This document shows, piece by piece, positions 17,280-25,880 of a DNA stretch of 64,000 nucleotides. Where the stretch lies: contig NZ_JBPAXY010000003.1 in NCBI RefSeq assembly GCF_050897975.1, forward strand, positions 576,380 through 640,379. The letters are read 5' to 3'. This DNA comes from Pseudooceanicola sp050897975 (GTDB taxonomy: Bacteria > Pseudomonadota > Alphaproteobacteria > Rhodobacterales > Rhodobacteraceae). The position numbers and the translations under genes are program-made. The notes below the pieces were generated by a model, which saw only the letters and a list, made by a program, of their open reading frames with translations, was not told where the DNA came from and ran no database searches. Within the stretch, counting starts at the first letter, position 1, and each line of letters begins with the position of its first letter.

Positions 17280-18707
17280 ATGAGCATTTCCTTCCCCTTC
17301 GACAACAGTTTCGCCGCCCTGCCAGAGGGGTTCTTCCTGCGTCAGACGCCGCGCCCGGCCTCGGCGCCCGAGTTGCTGGCCTTCAACGCGCCCCTGGCGG
17401 TCGAACTGGGCATGACCGGCGAGGCGCCGCCTGCCGAACTGGCGCAGATCTTTTCCGGCAACGCCCTGCCCGAGGGCGCCGATCCCCTGGCCCAGGCCTA
17501 TGCGGGGCACCAGTTCGGCGGCTTCTCGCCCCAGCTGGGCGATGGCCGCGCCCTGCTGATCGGCGAGGTGGTGGACCGCCACGGCCAGCGCCGCGATCTG
17601 CAACTGAAGGGATCGGGGCGCACGCCGTTTTCGCGTGGCGGCGACGGCTTGGCACCTCTGGGCCCGGTCTTGCGCGAATATATCCTCAGCGAGGCCATGG
17701 CCGCCCTGGGCGTGCCGACGACCCGCGCCCTGGCCGCCGTGGCGACCGGCGACACGGTCTATCGCGAAACGCCCCTGCCCGGCGCCGTGCTGACCCGGGT
17801 CGCGGCCTCGCACCTGCGGGTCGGCCATTTCGAGTTCTTCGCCGGGCGCCGCGACGCCGCCCGGATGCGGCTGCTGCTGGATCATGCCATCGCCCGCCAT
17901 GACCCGGCCGCCTCTGACCCGCTGGAGTTCCTCAAGGGCGTCATCGCGCGCCAGGCTGAACTGGTAGCGCATTGGCTGTCGCTGGGCTTCATCCACGGGG
18001 TGATGAACACCGACAACACCACGATTTCCGGCGAGACCATCGACTATGGCCCCTGCGCCTTCATGGAGGGGTATCACCCGCAGACGGTCTTCAGCTCGAT
18101 CGACCGGCAGGGGCGCTATGCCTATGACAGCCAGCGCCATGTGCTGCCCTGGAACATGGCGCAGCTGGCCTCGGCACTGCTCTTGCTGGAAGAGGACGCC
18201 GAGGCGATGGTCGAACCCTACACCCAGGCCGTCCACGCCATGCCCGGGCTGATCGACGCCGCCGTGCTGGCGCGCTTTGGGCAGAAGATCGGGCTGGCCA
18301 CGGCGACCGAGGAGGACCGGGCGCTGATCGACGGGCTGCTGACGCTGATGCAAAACCAGGGCGCCGATTTCACCAATACCTTCCGCGCCCTGGCCGAGGA
18401 TCCGGACCGGGCCGAGGCGATGCTGGGCGCCCCCGCGGGCTTTGCCGCCTGGCGGCAGGACTGGCAGGCGCGGCTGGCGGGCGAAGAGGCGCCCGAGGCG
18501 CGGATGCGGGCCACCAACCCCGCCGTGATCCCCCGCAACCACCGGGTCGAACAGGCCATCACCGCCGCCCAGGCGGGCGATCTGGCGCCCTTCCACCGGC
18601 TGGTGCGGGTGCTGGCCACGCCCTTTGACCTGGCCCCGGAAGATGCCGACCTGGCCCAGCCTGCCAGGCCCGAGGAAGAGGTCGAGACCACGTTCTGCGG
18701 GACGTGA
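17280..18707 (+). CDS. selO: Protein adenylyltransferase SelO (UPF0061/YdiU)
   Basis: Pseudokinase-fold enzyme of 475 residues that transfers AMP to serine, threonine or tyrosine of target proteins, linked to oxidative-stress defence. Family motifs are intact: AGHQFGGFSPQLGDGRA (about residue 78), LKGSGRTPFSRGGDG (near 112-126), a catalytic-loop segment GVMNTDNTTISG with Asp-Asn, and the metal-binding DYGPCAF. The ATG at 17280 begins directly at the conserved N-terminus. It is monocistronic and convergent with the following minus-strand membrane-protein gene. Confidence 0.93.
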   Translation: MSISFPFDNSFAALPEGFFLRQTPRPASAPELLAFNAPLAVELGMTGEAPPAELAQIFSGNALPEGADPLAQAYAGHQFGGFSPQLGDGRALLIGEVVDRHGQRRDLQLKGSGRTPFSRGGDGLAPLGPVLREYILSEAMAALGVPTTRALAAVATGDTVYRETPLPGAVLTRVAASHLRVGHFEFFAGRRDAARMRLLLDHAIARHDPAASDPLEFLKGVIARQAELVAHWLSLGFIHGVMNTDNTTISGETIDYGPCAFMEGYHPQTVFSSIDRQGRYAYDSQRHVLPWNMAQLASALLLLEEDAEAMVEPYTQAVHAMPGLIDAAVLARFGQKIGLATATEEDRALIDGLLTLMQNQGADFTNTFRALAEDPDRAEAMLGAPAGFAAWRQDWQARLAGEEAPEARMRATNPAVIPRNHRVEQAITAAQAGDLAPFHRLVRVLATPFDLAPEDADLAQPARPEEEVETTFCGT

Positions 18708-18830
18708 GGGAGCTTGAGCCACAACCTCGCCCTAATCAGTACCAGCCCGAAGGCAAGCAGATCAGAGCACCCCAGACCCACACCTTAAAAGCCACATTTG
18801 CAGCAAGTGTACCGCCCGGCGGCAACGCCG

Positions 18831-18867
18831 GGCAGCGCCGACCCGCCCCATGGGCGGCGCTGCCCTC
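18831..18867. terminator. Shared hairpin between convergent genes
   Basis: Strong stem GGCAGCGCCG/CGGCGCTGCC with a 12-nt loop between the ends of selO (plus) and the DUF2238-like gene (minus). No clear T-tract on either side. Confidence 0.4.
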
Positions 18868-18873
18868 AGTGCT

Positions 18874-19539
18874 TTAACCCTGCGTATCATCATGCTTGTG
18901 CTGCAACTCGCGCAGTCGCTTGAAGAACCGCGGATTGCGCTGCACGAAATCGCGGATGATCCCGGTCAGCCCGCCGCGTTCCTGCCCCTTGAGATAGGCA
19001 AACCCCGCCGAGGCCCCCAGGATCGCGCCCACATGATCGACGATAATGTCGCCCATGGTGTCCATCAGCCCCGATTTCTGCATCTGGGTGCCGAAAAGCT
19101 GATCCATGGTGAACTCGAACACCTCCCAGGTGGCGCCGATGGATACGGCAAAGCAATAGGCGAAGAAGGCAATGGCAATGGGCGGCGCGGCGTAGCGGTC
19201 GCCCTGGAACATGATCAGCACCAGCACCGTGCCAATCAGGCCAAAGCCGATGGCCGAGCCGCCATGCATGACGATGTCCCACCACCAGTAGCGGTTGTAG
19301 AAATCAAAGACCTCGCCCAGAAAGATCGTGCCCCAGATGAAAAAGACCACGGCGGCCATGAAGCTGGGCGGCACGCGAATATGAATCCAGCGCGCCAGGA
19401 CCAGCGGCGTCACCGACAGCGCCAGGGTCACCGTGGCGATGAAGGCCAGCGACCAGCGCCCCAGAACAAGCGCCTCGGCAATGGAAAACAGCAATGAGAT
19501 CCAGATCAGCCGGGTGACGAGGGATTGTTCCGAAAACAT
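18874..19539 (-). CDS. Multi-pass membrane protein, DUF2238/YjdF-like
   Basis: Integral membrane protein of 221 residues with about six hydrophobic segments (for example residues 10-30, 33-48, 60-76, 93-112 and 120-138). Conserved polar positions inside the membrane region, such as GEVFDFYNRYWWWDIVMHG and GATWEVFEFTMDQ, match the DUF2238/YjdF family, whose role is unknown. The cytoplasmic tail is basic (RNPRFFKRLRELQHKHDD). It is divergent from the endonuclease/phosphatase-fold gene with a 37-bp gap, so the two may share control elements. Confidence 0.8.
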   Translation of the reverse strand: MFSEQSLVTRLIWISLLFSIAEALVLGRWSLAFIATVTLALSVTPLVLARWIHIRVPPSFMAAVVFFIWGTIFLGEVFDFYNRYWWWDIVMHGGSAIGFGLIGTVLVLIMFQGDRYAAPPIAIAFFAYCFAVSIGATWEVFEFTMDQLFGTQMQKSGLMDTMGDIIVDHVGAILGASAGFAYLKGQERGGLTGIIRDFVQRNPRFFKRLRELQHKHDDTQG

Positions 19540-19576
19540 GCTGGAAGCTCCGTCAGGGGAATGTCACATCTATCCC

Positions 19577-20287
19577 ATGAATGACGTGTCGCTGCGGATC
19601 GCAACCTATAACCTGCAAAAATGTGTCGGCCTGGACTTTCGCCGCAACCCTCGCCGGGTGCTGGAGGTGATCGAGGATACCGGCGCCCAGATCGTTGTGC
19701 TGCAAGAGGCGGACAAGCGGCTGCCGCCGCGCCCGGCCGCCCTGCCCCATGACATGATCCAGGCCGAGGGCTGGCAGATCGTGCCCTTCGGCGCGGGCGG
19801 CTCGCTGGGCTGGCACGGCAACGCCATGCTCTACCGCCCCGGGCTGCGGGTGACCGCCACCGACCGGATGGATCTGCCGGGGTTGGAGCCGCGCGGCGCC
19901 GTCCTGGCCGAGTTCGCCACCCCCCTGGGGCCCCTGCGGGTGCTGGGCACGCACCTTGGGCTGGTGGCCCGGTCGCGCCGGTTGCAATGCGCCGCCCTGC
20001 GCCGGGCGCTGGAGGGGCGCGTGCCGATGCCTGTGCTGATCGCGGGGGACTTCAACGCCTGGGGATCGGCGGCTGATCTGGACGCGGAACTGGGCATGGT
20101 CGACCTGCTGCCCTCGCCCCCCAGCTATCCCGCGCCGCGCGCCGTGGCGCCGCTGGACCGCTTCGGCATCGGCGGCGGGCTGCGCGCCGGGCCGGTCCGG
20201 GCCCATATCGCCCAGCCCGCGCGCATCGCCTCGGACCATCTGCCGCTGACGGTCGAGATCCGCGCCCCTGCGGCACCGGCGCAATAG
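19577..20287 (+). CDS. Endonuclease/exonuclease/phosphatase-family protein
   Basis: Metal-dependent phosphoesterase fold, 236 residues. The motif positions of the family can be seen: TYNLQKC near residue 9, QEAD (Glu, metal ligand) near 43, HLGL near 131, GDFNAWG near 156, and SDHLPL near 220 carrying the catalytic histidine. No signal peptide. The ATG at 19577 is preferred to the upstream in-frame ATG at 19433, which lies inside the neighbouring minus-strand gene. The target could be nucleic acid, phospholipid or inositol phosphate; the sequence does not say. Confidence 0.83.
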   Translation: MNDVSLRIATYNLQKCVGLDFRRNPRRVLEVIEDTGAQIVVLQEADKRLPPRPAALPHDMIQAEGWQIVPFGAGGSLGWHGNAMLYRPGLRVTATDRMDLPGLEPRGAVLAEFATPLGPLRVLGTHLGLVARSRRLQCAALRRALEGRVPMPVLIAGDFNAWGSAADLDAELGMVDLLPSPPSYPAPRAVAPLDRFGIGGGLRAGPVRAHIAQPARIASDHLPLTVEIRAPAAPAQ

Positions 20288-20347
20288 CCCTGTCACAGGC
20301 CCCGTGCTAAGAGCCCGACAGAGTTCATTCTTTTTCGGACCTTTTCC

Positions 20348-21613
20348 ATGAGACTGCTGCAAATCGCCTCGCTTCTGATCGTGCTGGCCGCCGCCTTCGG
20401 CACGGTGAACTACTTTGTCCTGCGCCTGCCCTCCTCCATCGGGATCCTGCTGGTGGCGCTGGTCACCTCTGTGGCCATGCTGGCGCTGGACCTGGTGCTG
20501 CCCCATTTCGCCCTGGCCGATCAGCTGCGCGAGGTGGTGCTGGGCATCGACTTCTCGGATGCGCTGCTGGAGGGGATGCTGGGGCTGCTGCTGTTCGCGG
20601 GCGCGCTGCATGTGAAAGTGTCGGACCTGGCCAAGCAATGGCCGGTGGTGCTGCTGATGGCGACCCTGGGGGTGGCGATCTCGACCGCCATTGTGGGGCT
20701 TGGCTTTGCCTGGGTGACGGGTATGCCGCTGCTGGTGGCGCTGGTTTTCGGGGCGCTGATCTCGCCCACCGATCCGGTGGCGGTGCTGGGCGTGCTGCGC
20801 GCCGCCAACCTGCGCCGCAGCCTGGAGACCACCATCGCGGGCGAAAGCCTGTTCAACGACGGGGTCGGCTATGTGGTCTATCTGATCCTGGTGGGCCTGG
20901 CGTTCGGCGCCACGGGCCATGGCGCGGGCGGCGGCGAAGAACCCTCGCAACTGGCCGCCGCGGCCCAGCTTTTCGCGCAAGAGGCCCTGGGCGGCGCGCT
21001 GATCGGCCTGGGCCTGGGCTATCTGGTCTTCCGCATCATGCGCCGCATCGACGATCCCGCGCTGGAGGTGCTGATCACCCTGGCCCTGGCCTTCGGCGGC
21101 TATGAGCTGTCGGTGGCGCTGCATGTCTCGGCGCCGATCATGGCGGTCTGCGCGGGCCTGTTGATCGGCGACATAGGCGCGCGGCATGGCATGTCCGAGA
21201 AAACCCGCGAGTATGTCGAGACCTTCTGGCACCTGATCGACGAGATCCTGAACGCGGTCCTCTTCCTGCTGATCGGGCTGGAGGTTTTCGCGGTCGAATT
21301 CGAGCAAAGTTTCTTCCTGGCCTCGGCCCTGGCCATCGGCCTGGGCCTTCTGGCGCGTTTCGGCGCGGTGGCGGTGCCGATCCTGTTGCTGCGGCCTCTG
21401 CGCGACTTTGGCCCCGGCACGGTGCCGATCATGACCTGGGGTGGGTTGAAGGGCGGGATTTCTGTGGCGCTGGCCCTGTCGCTGCCCGACAGCGAATGGA
21501 AGGCGCTGATCCTGACGGCCACCTATTGCGTGGTGATCTTCTCGATCGTGGTGCAGGGGCTGACCGTGGGCCGCCTGGCCACCCGGGTGGGCCGCCAGCC
21601 CGAGCTGATGTGA
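20348..21613 (+). CDS. Na+/H+ antiporter of CPA1 type (NhaP-like)
   Basis: Inner-membrane cation/proton antiporter of 421 residues with about 12 transmembrane segments. The unwound-helix motif SPTDPVAVLGV (about residues 139-149) and the ion-binding ND pair in ESLFNDGVGYVV (about 165-176) are intact. A charged helix typical of the family follows (TREYVETFWHLIDEILNAVL, about 285-305). The protein ends soon after the last membrane segment, so it lacks a long regulatory tail. It probably supports pH and sodium homeostasis. It is monocistronic. Confidence 0.88.
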   Translation: MRLLQIASLLIVLAAAFGTVNYFVLRLPSSIGILLVALVTSVAMLALDLVLPHFALADQLREVVLGIDFSDALLEGMLGLLLFAGALHVKVSDLAKQWPVVLLMATLGVAISTAIVGLGFAWVTGMPLLVALVFGALISPTDPVAVLGVLRAANLRRSLETTIAGESLFNDGVGYVVYLILVGLAFGATGHGAGGGEEPSQLAAAAQLFAQEALGGALIGLGLGYLVFRIMRRIDDPALEVLITLALAFGGYELSVALHVSAPIMAVCAGLLIGDIGARHGMSEKTREYVETFWHLIDEILNAVLFLLIGLEVFAVEFEQSFFLASALAIGLGLLARFGAVAVPILLLRPLRDFGPGTVPIMTWGGLKGGISVALALSLPDSEWKALILTATYCVVIFSIVVQGLTVGRLATRVGRQPELM

Positions 21614-21636
21614 CCCCGGCCCGGCCCCGTCCCGCC

Positions 21637-21655
21637 CGGCCCCGTCACCCCGGGG
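21637..21655 (+). terminator. GC-rich hairpin after antiporter gene
   Basis: GGCCCCG/CGGGGCC stem in a C/G-only stretch directly after the antiporter stop. There is no T-tract, so the termination role is uncertain. Confidence 0.3.
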
Positions 21656-21753
21656 CCGGACGGGCCCGGCCCGGCGCCCCCGACCGTTGCCTGCTTGCAC
21701 CCCCGCTCCATCCCGGCCAAAAGGTTCCTTGACCCTTCAAGGAGCTGCCCCCC

Positions 21754-22632
21754 GTGACCACCCGCCAAGACATCCTGCGTGCCGTCCTGTGGATGAGCGG
21801 CGCGGTGGCCAGTTTCCTGACCATGGCCTTTGCCGGGCGCGCCCTGAGCAGCAGCCTGGACACTTTCGAGATCATGACCTGGCGCTCGGTCACCGGGGTT
21901 CTGATCATGGTCGCGGTGATCACCCTGCGCCGCGACTGGGGGATCATCGACACCCGGCGGATGCGGCTGCATATCGCGCGCAACCTGGCCCATTTCACCG
22001 GCCAGAACCTGTGGTTCTTCGCCGTGGCGCTGATCCCCATTGCCCAGGTCTTCGCGCTGGAGTTCACCTCGCCCCTTTGGGTGCTGGTGCTGTCGCCGCT
22101 GGTGCTGGGCGAACGGCTGACGCCGATGCGGGTGCTGGCCGCCGCCCTGGGGTTCGTGGGCATCCTGGTGGTGACCCGCCCCGGCGCCGAGAGCCTGTCG
22201 CCTGGCATCATCGCCGCCGGGCTGGCCGCCATCGCCTTTGCCATCACCATGGTCACCACCAAGCGGCTGACCCGCGATGTGCCGACCCTGTCGATCATCT
22301 TCTGGATGACCGTCACCCAGACCGTCTTTGGCCTGATCTGCGGCGGCTACGACCTGGATTTCGCCCTGCCCACGGCCCAGACCCTGCCGCTTCTGGTGCT
22401 GGTCGGGTGCTGCGGCCTCTTCGCGCATTTCTGCGTCACCACCGCGCTCAGCTTTGCGCCGGCCACGGTGGTGGTGCCGATCGACTTTACCCGCCTGCCC
22501 CTGGCCGCCCTGCTGGGCGCGCTCTTCGTGAATGAACCCTTCGACCTGTGGGTCCTGGCGGGCGCGGCGATCATCTTTGCCGGCAATTACCTGAACATCC
22601 GCGGCGAGACCCGGGCCCGCCCGCCCGCCTGA
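21754..22632 (+). CDS. DMT-superfamily transporter with EamA repeats
   Basis: Integral inner-membrane permease of 292 residues with ten predicted helices in two EamA repeats (about residues 8-140 and 150-285). The conserved pattern in the first repeat (FEIMTWRSVTG... and LEFTSPLWVLVLSPLVLGER) and its echo in the second (VVPIDFTRLPLAALLG, FVNEPFDLW) are clear. The start is a GTG at 21754 after AAGGAG. Such proteins export metabolites or amino acids; the substrate is unknown. It is followed by an AT-rich gap of about 400 bp. Confidence 0.85.
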   Translation: MTTRQDILRAVLWMSGAVASFLTMAFAGRALSSSLDTFEIMTWRSVTGVLIMVAVITLRRDWGIIDTRRMRLHIARNLAHFTGQNLWFFAVALIPIAQVFALEFTSPLWVLVLSPLVLGERLTPMRVLAAALGFVGILVVTRPGAESLSPGIIAAGLAAIAFAITMVTTKRLTRDVPTLSIIFWMTVTQTVFGLICGGYDLDFALPTAQTLPLLVLVGCCGLFAHFCVTTALSFAPATVVVPIDFTRLPLAALLGALFVNEPFDLWVLAGAAIIFAGNYLNIRGETRARPPA

Positions 22633-23049
22633 TCGGCCCGCCCGCCTGATGCCCGCCCAGCCCCCGCCGCACACCGCGCCGGGGTCTGAAAATACATTCC
22701 GCATTGATATTAATTCTGCGACTGCAAAATAATGGCCATCGCCAATGCAATAAATGCAATCCGCCCGGGCAATTGAGGGCGATTCGACTTTCAAGTCGAT
22801 TATCGCCGCACCCGCCCGTCGGAAAAATGAAGCGCCCGACTAAATTCCGCAGAGCGAGACGGAAAACCCGACTAATTCCGCAACACCTTGCCACCTATTG
22901 CAATGACGCCACAATGCGCGAGGCTTTCCCCTGCGTCACCCTATTAGAAATGGCATTTCCATCAGAAGAAAATTGATCGGGTATTGGCAGCGCAATAATC
23001 TTGCTCACATGCGGACGAGGAGGAAATGTCCGCAACGGGAGGAGACAAG
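22633..23049 (+). promoter_or_regulatory. Long AT-rich control region upstream of first FadL-type gene
   Basis: 417 bp without a credible gene and clearly lower in GC than its surroundings. It contains TCGACTT-TC-AAGTCGA (22784-22799) and a 13-bp palindrome GAAATG-G-CATTTC (22947-22959), about 90 bp before the porin start, both reasonable operator candidates. A 90-codon frame inside it (22704-22976) lacks protein-like composition. AT-rich stretches this long next to outer-membrane genes often bind nucleoid proteins, which is inference. Confidence 0.4.
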
Positions 23050-24144
23050 ATGAAACTTTATACAGGCGCCCTTCTGGCGCTTCTCGGCGCTTCTGCGGCC
23101 CAGGCCGGCGGGATCGAGCGGACCACGCAATCGGCGATGATCCTGTACCAGAAGGGTAACCGGGTCGAGCTGAGCTTTGGCCGCGTCATGCCGAAACTGT
23201 CGGGCGTGATGGCCGACAGCCAGGGCTCGGGCGATATCGCGAACGACTTCACCTCGCCCTCTCTGGCGCTGAAGATGGATGTCAGCGACACGCTCGCCCT
23301 GGCCTTCATCTACGACAAGCCCTTCGGCTCTGACGTGGTCTATGCCGACGGACCCAGCGGGATCCTGCTGGGTCAGTCTGGCCAGGCCGAGACCCGCGCC
23401 ATGACCTTCCTGGCCAAGTATCAGGCGACGGATCGGGTCAGCGTCTTCGGCGGCCTCAGGGTGCAGGAATCCGGCGGATCGACAATCCTCGACGGCGCGC
23501 CCTACGATGCCAACCCGCTGGTCACCGCCTATGACGTGACCTTCGGCGACGACTGGGGCACCGGCTACGTCCTGGGGGCGGCCTACGAAATCCCCGAGAT
23601 CGCCCTGCGGTTGGCCCTGACGTACAATTCCGAGGTCAAGCATTCCTACGACACGACCGAGATCATCGGCGGTACCCTGGTTCCCGGCAGCAAGACCAAA
23701 AGCGTGACACCGCAATCCGTAAACCTCGAGTTCCAGACCGGCCTGAACCAGCGCACCCTGCTGATGGCCTCGGCTCGCTGGGTCGACCATTCGGCCTTCA
23801 AGCTGCATCCTGCGGTCTTTGACCGGGATCTGGTCAGCCTGCGCGACACCACCACCTACCGGATCGGCATCGGCCGCGCCTTCAGCCAGAAACTGTCGGG
23901 CTCGGTCACCTATGCCTTCGAGCCCAAGGGCAGCGAGAATGTCTCGTCCCTGTCGCCCTCCAATGGCTACAAGCAGCTGTCGCTGGGCCTGGCCTACAAG
24001 GCGACCGAAGCGCTGGAGCTGTCGGGCGGGATCACCTACCGCGTCTATGGCGATGCCAATGCGACGGTCGGCGGCGCCCCGGTGGGCCGGTTCGAGGACA
24101 ACAGCCTGACCGGCGTCGGCCTGAAGGTGGCCTATAGCTTCTGA
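23050..24144 (+). CDS. FadL-family outer-membrane channel, paralogue 1
   Basis: Predicted outer-membrane beta-barrel for uptake of hydrophobic compounds, 364 residues. Signal peptide ends AQA (residue 20). The mature start GGIERTTQSAMILYQKGN matches the N-terminal hatch of FadL-type porins, and the protein ends in aromatic Phe (VAYSF) as barrel proteins do. The ATG at 23050 follows GGGAGGAG. It is shorter than E. coli FadL (about 420 mature residues), with shorter loops. A close paralogue follows 336 bp downstream, and shared stretches (GAAYEIPEIALR, TLLAKYQAT-like) show recent duplication. Confidence 0.87.
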   Translation: MKLYTGALLALLGASAAQAGGIERTTQSAMILYQKGNRVELSFGRVMPKLSGVMADSQGSGDIANDFTSPSLALKMDVSDTLALAFIYDKPFGSDVVYADGPSGILLGQSGQAETRAMTFLAKYQATDRVSVFGGLRVQESGGSTILDGAPYDANPLVTAYDVTFGDDWGTGYVLGAAYEIPEIALRLALTYNSEVKHSYDTTEIIGGTLVPGSKTKSVTPQSVNLEFQTGLNQRTLLMASARWVDHSAFKLHPAVFDRDLVSLRDTTTYRIGIGRAFSQKLSGSVTYAFEPKGSENVSSLSPSNGYKQLSLGLAYKATEALELSGGITYRVYGDANATVGGAPVGRFEDNSLTGVGLKVAYSF

Positions 24145-24155
24145 CTCAGGTCTCT

Positions 24156-24178
24156 GGCCCCGGATCCGCTCCGGGGCC
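24156..24178 (+). terminator. Terminator-like hairpin between FadL paralogues
   Basis: Perfect 9-bp stem GGCCCCGGA/TCCGGGGCC with a 5-nt loop, followed by TCTT, 12 bp after the first porin stop codon. Confidence 0.6.
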
Positions 24179-24216
24179 TCTTCGCGCCGAAGGCGACCGC
24201 GGGCCGGGCTGGCCCT

Positions 24217-24253
24217 GCTGCAATGCGGAATGAAGCCACGCTGCAATGCGGAA
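24217..24253 (+). repeat. Direct repeat upstream of second FadL-type gene
   Basis: A 14-bp sequence GCTGCAATGCGGAA occurs at 24217-24230 and again at 24240-24253, a period of 23 bp (about two helical turns). It lies in the 335-bp gap between the porin genes, which otherwise contains no gene. It could be a tandem operator. Confidence 0.45.
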
Positions 24254-24479
24254 AAGGCAATTCACCGCCATAGGCGCGGCAGTAAGAATGCAAACCCGGG
24301 CCGGCAGCAACGCCATGGCCCGGCCAAATCTATTGCAAGCGCGCCACAGGCGGGGGCCAAAATGCGCACTTGACCTAGAGCTATCCCAACGTCAACCGCC
24401 CGGACCGATTGATCGGCTCGCTTTCCTCAGAATAGTGGAGAGCAGAGGCAGACAGGTTCTGCATACGGGAGGAGAAATC

Positions 24480-25667
24480 ATGAAATTCAAGACAGGTGCG
24501 ACCCTGGCGCTGCTTGCCGCCACCACCGCAACCTCGGCCTATGCCGGTGGCATCGAGCGGACCACGCAGTCGGCCATGGTGCTCTATGGCGAAGGCAACC
24601 GGATCGAGCTGAGCTTCGGCCACGCCAGCCCCTCGCTGACCGGGACCGATCTGGCCCTCAACGATACCGGAAATGTCGCGGACGACTTCAACCTGCCCAG
24701 CCTGGCGGTGAAGATGGACATCAACGACCAGTGGTCGCTGGCGATGATCTACGACCGCCCCTTCGGCGCCGATGTCGAATACGACTACGCTGGCGCCAGC
24801 CAGCAGCAACCGGCGTTTCTGGCCGGCACCTCCGCCGAGGCCAAGGTCGAGGCCCTGACCCTGCTGGCCAAGTACCAGGCCACTGAACGTTTCAGCGTCT
24901 TCGGCGGCCTGCGCTTCCAGAAGGCCTCGGGCGACATCACCCTGGGGGGCGCGGCCTATGCCAGCCGTCCGGTCTATGCCGACCCGCAAGACCCGCCCAT
25001 CGGCTACACGCCCAACCTGAACGGCTACAATGTTGCGCTGAACGACGGCACCGGCGTGGGCTATGTGCTGGGCGCCGCCTACGAGATCCCCGAGATCGCC
25101 CTGCGCGTCGCGCTGACCTACAACTCGTCCATCGAGCATGACTTCGACACGGTCGAGCGCAACATTCCCAACGTCCCGGCCAACAACGGCTCGCAGATCC
25201 CGGGCCCGCTGACCAGCACGCTGAAGGTCAAGACGCCGGAATCCTGGAACCTGGAGTTCCAGTCGGGCATCGCCGCCGACACGCTGATCATGGGCTCGAT
25301 CCGCTACGTGAAGCACTCGGAGTTCCTGATCGACCCGACCTACGGCCCCAGCCTGGTGGATCTGAGCGACACCACCACCTACAACCTCGGGATCGGCCGC
25401 CGCTTCACCCCGAAACTGGCCGCCTCGGTCATGGTCGGCTACGAGGCCGAAGGCGACACCCTGGTTTCGCCCCTGGCCCCCTCGACCGGCAAGACCTCGC
25501 TGTCGCTGGGAGTGTCCTACAAGGTCACCGACACCTTCGAAGTGTCGGGCGGCGTCAGCAAGATCTGGGTCGGCGACGCGATCGCAGCCCCCGGCGGCAT
25601 CGGCGTGGCCCCCTTCGAGGACAACGACGCCACCGCCTTTGGCGTGAAGTTCGCCTACAGCTTCTGA
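24480..25667 (+). CDS. FadL-family outer-membrane channel, paralogue 2
   Basis: Outer-membrane barrel protein of 395 residues, paralogous to the preceding gene. Signal peptide ends AYA (residue 22), then GGIERTTQSAMVLYGEGN. It keeps the same core strands (KYQATERFSVFGGLR, GAAYEIPEIALRVALTYN) and the terminal Phe. It differs by longer surface loops, for example residues 170-185 (YADPQDPPIGYTPNL) and 220-240 (NIPNVPANNGSQIPGP). Loop divergence on a common barrel suggests different substrates. The ATG at 24480 follows GGGAGGAG; the frame upstream of it is leader. Confidence 0.87.
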   Translation: MKFKTGATLALLAATTATSAYAGGIERTTQSAMVLYGEGNRIELSFGHASPSLTGTDLALNDTGNVADDFNLPSLAVKMDINDQWSLAMIYDRPFGADVEYDYAGASQQQPAFLAGTSAEAKVEALTLLAKYQATERFSVFGGLRFQKASGDITLGGAAYASRPVYADPQDPPIGYTPNLNGYNVALNDGTGVGYVLGAAYEIPEIALRVALTYNSSIEHDFDTVERNIPNVPANNGSQIPGPLTSTLKVKTPESWNLEFQSGIAADTLIMGSIRYVKHSEFLIDPTYGPSLVDLSDTTTYNLGIGRRFTPKLAASVMVGYEAEGDTLVSPLAPSTGKTSLSLGVSYKVTDTFEVSGGVSKIWVGDAIAAPGGIGVAPFEDNDATAFGVKFAYSF

Positions 25668-25694
25668 TCCGCGCCTGACGTTCGGATCTGACCG

Positions 25695-25724
25695 CCCCCC
25701 GGCCCGCAACGGCCGGGGGGTTTT
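25695..25724 (+). terminator. Strong intrinsic terminator after second FadL gene
   Basis: 10-bp perfect stem CCCCCCGGCC/GGCCGGGGGG, 6-nt loop, then TTTT, starting 28 bp after the porin stop codon. Confidence 0.85.
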
Positions 25725-25880
25725 GCCATGCGCCGCCCGCCGCCGCCCCCGATTGCCGTTTGACCCGCGCGCGCCCTTCGCCTAACGCTTTGCCTGGCCG
25801 CGCAAAAGACGCGCCCCGGGCGCCATGGCGCCGCGCGGGCCGGGCAAAAGACGCGGGCAAGGTGAAGACACGGGGGCGAA

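Noticed and set aside
22704..22976. 90-codon plus-strand frame in the AT-rich region before the first FadL gene
   Set aside because: Arginine-rich, no start signals, no recognisable motif; better explained as regulatory DNA.
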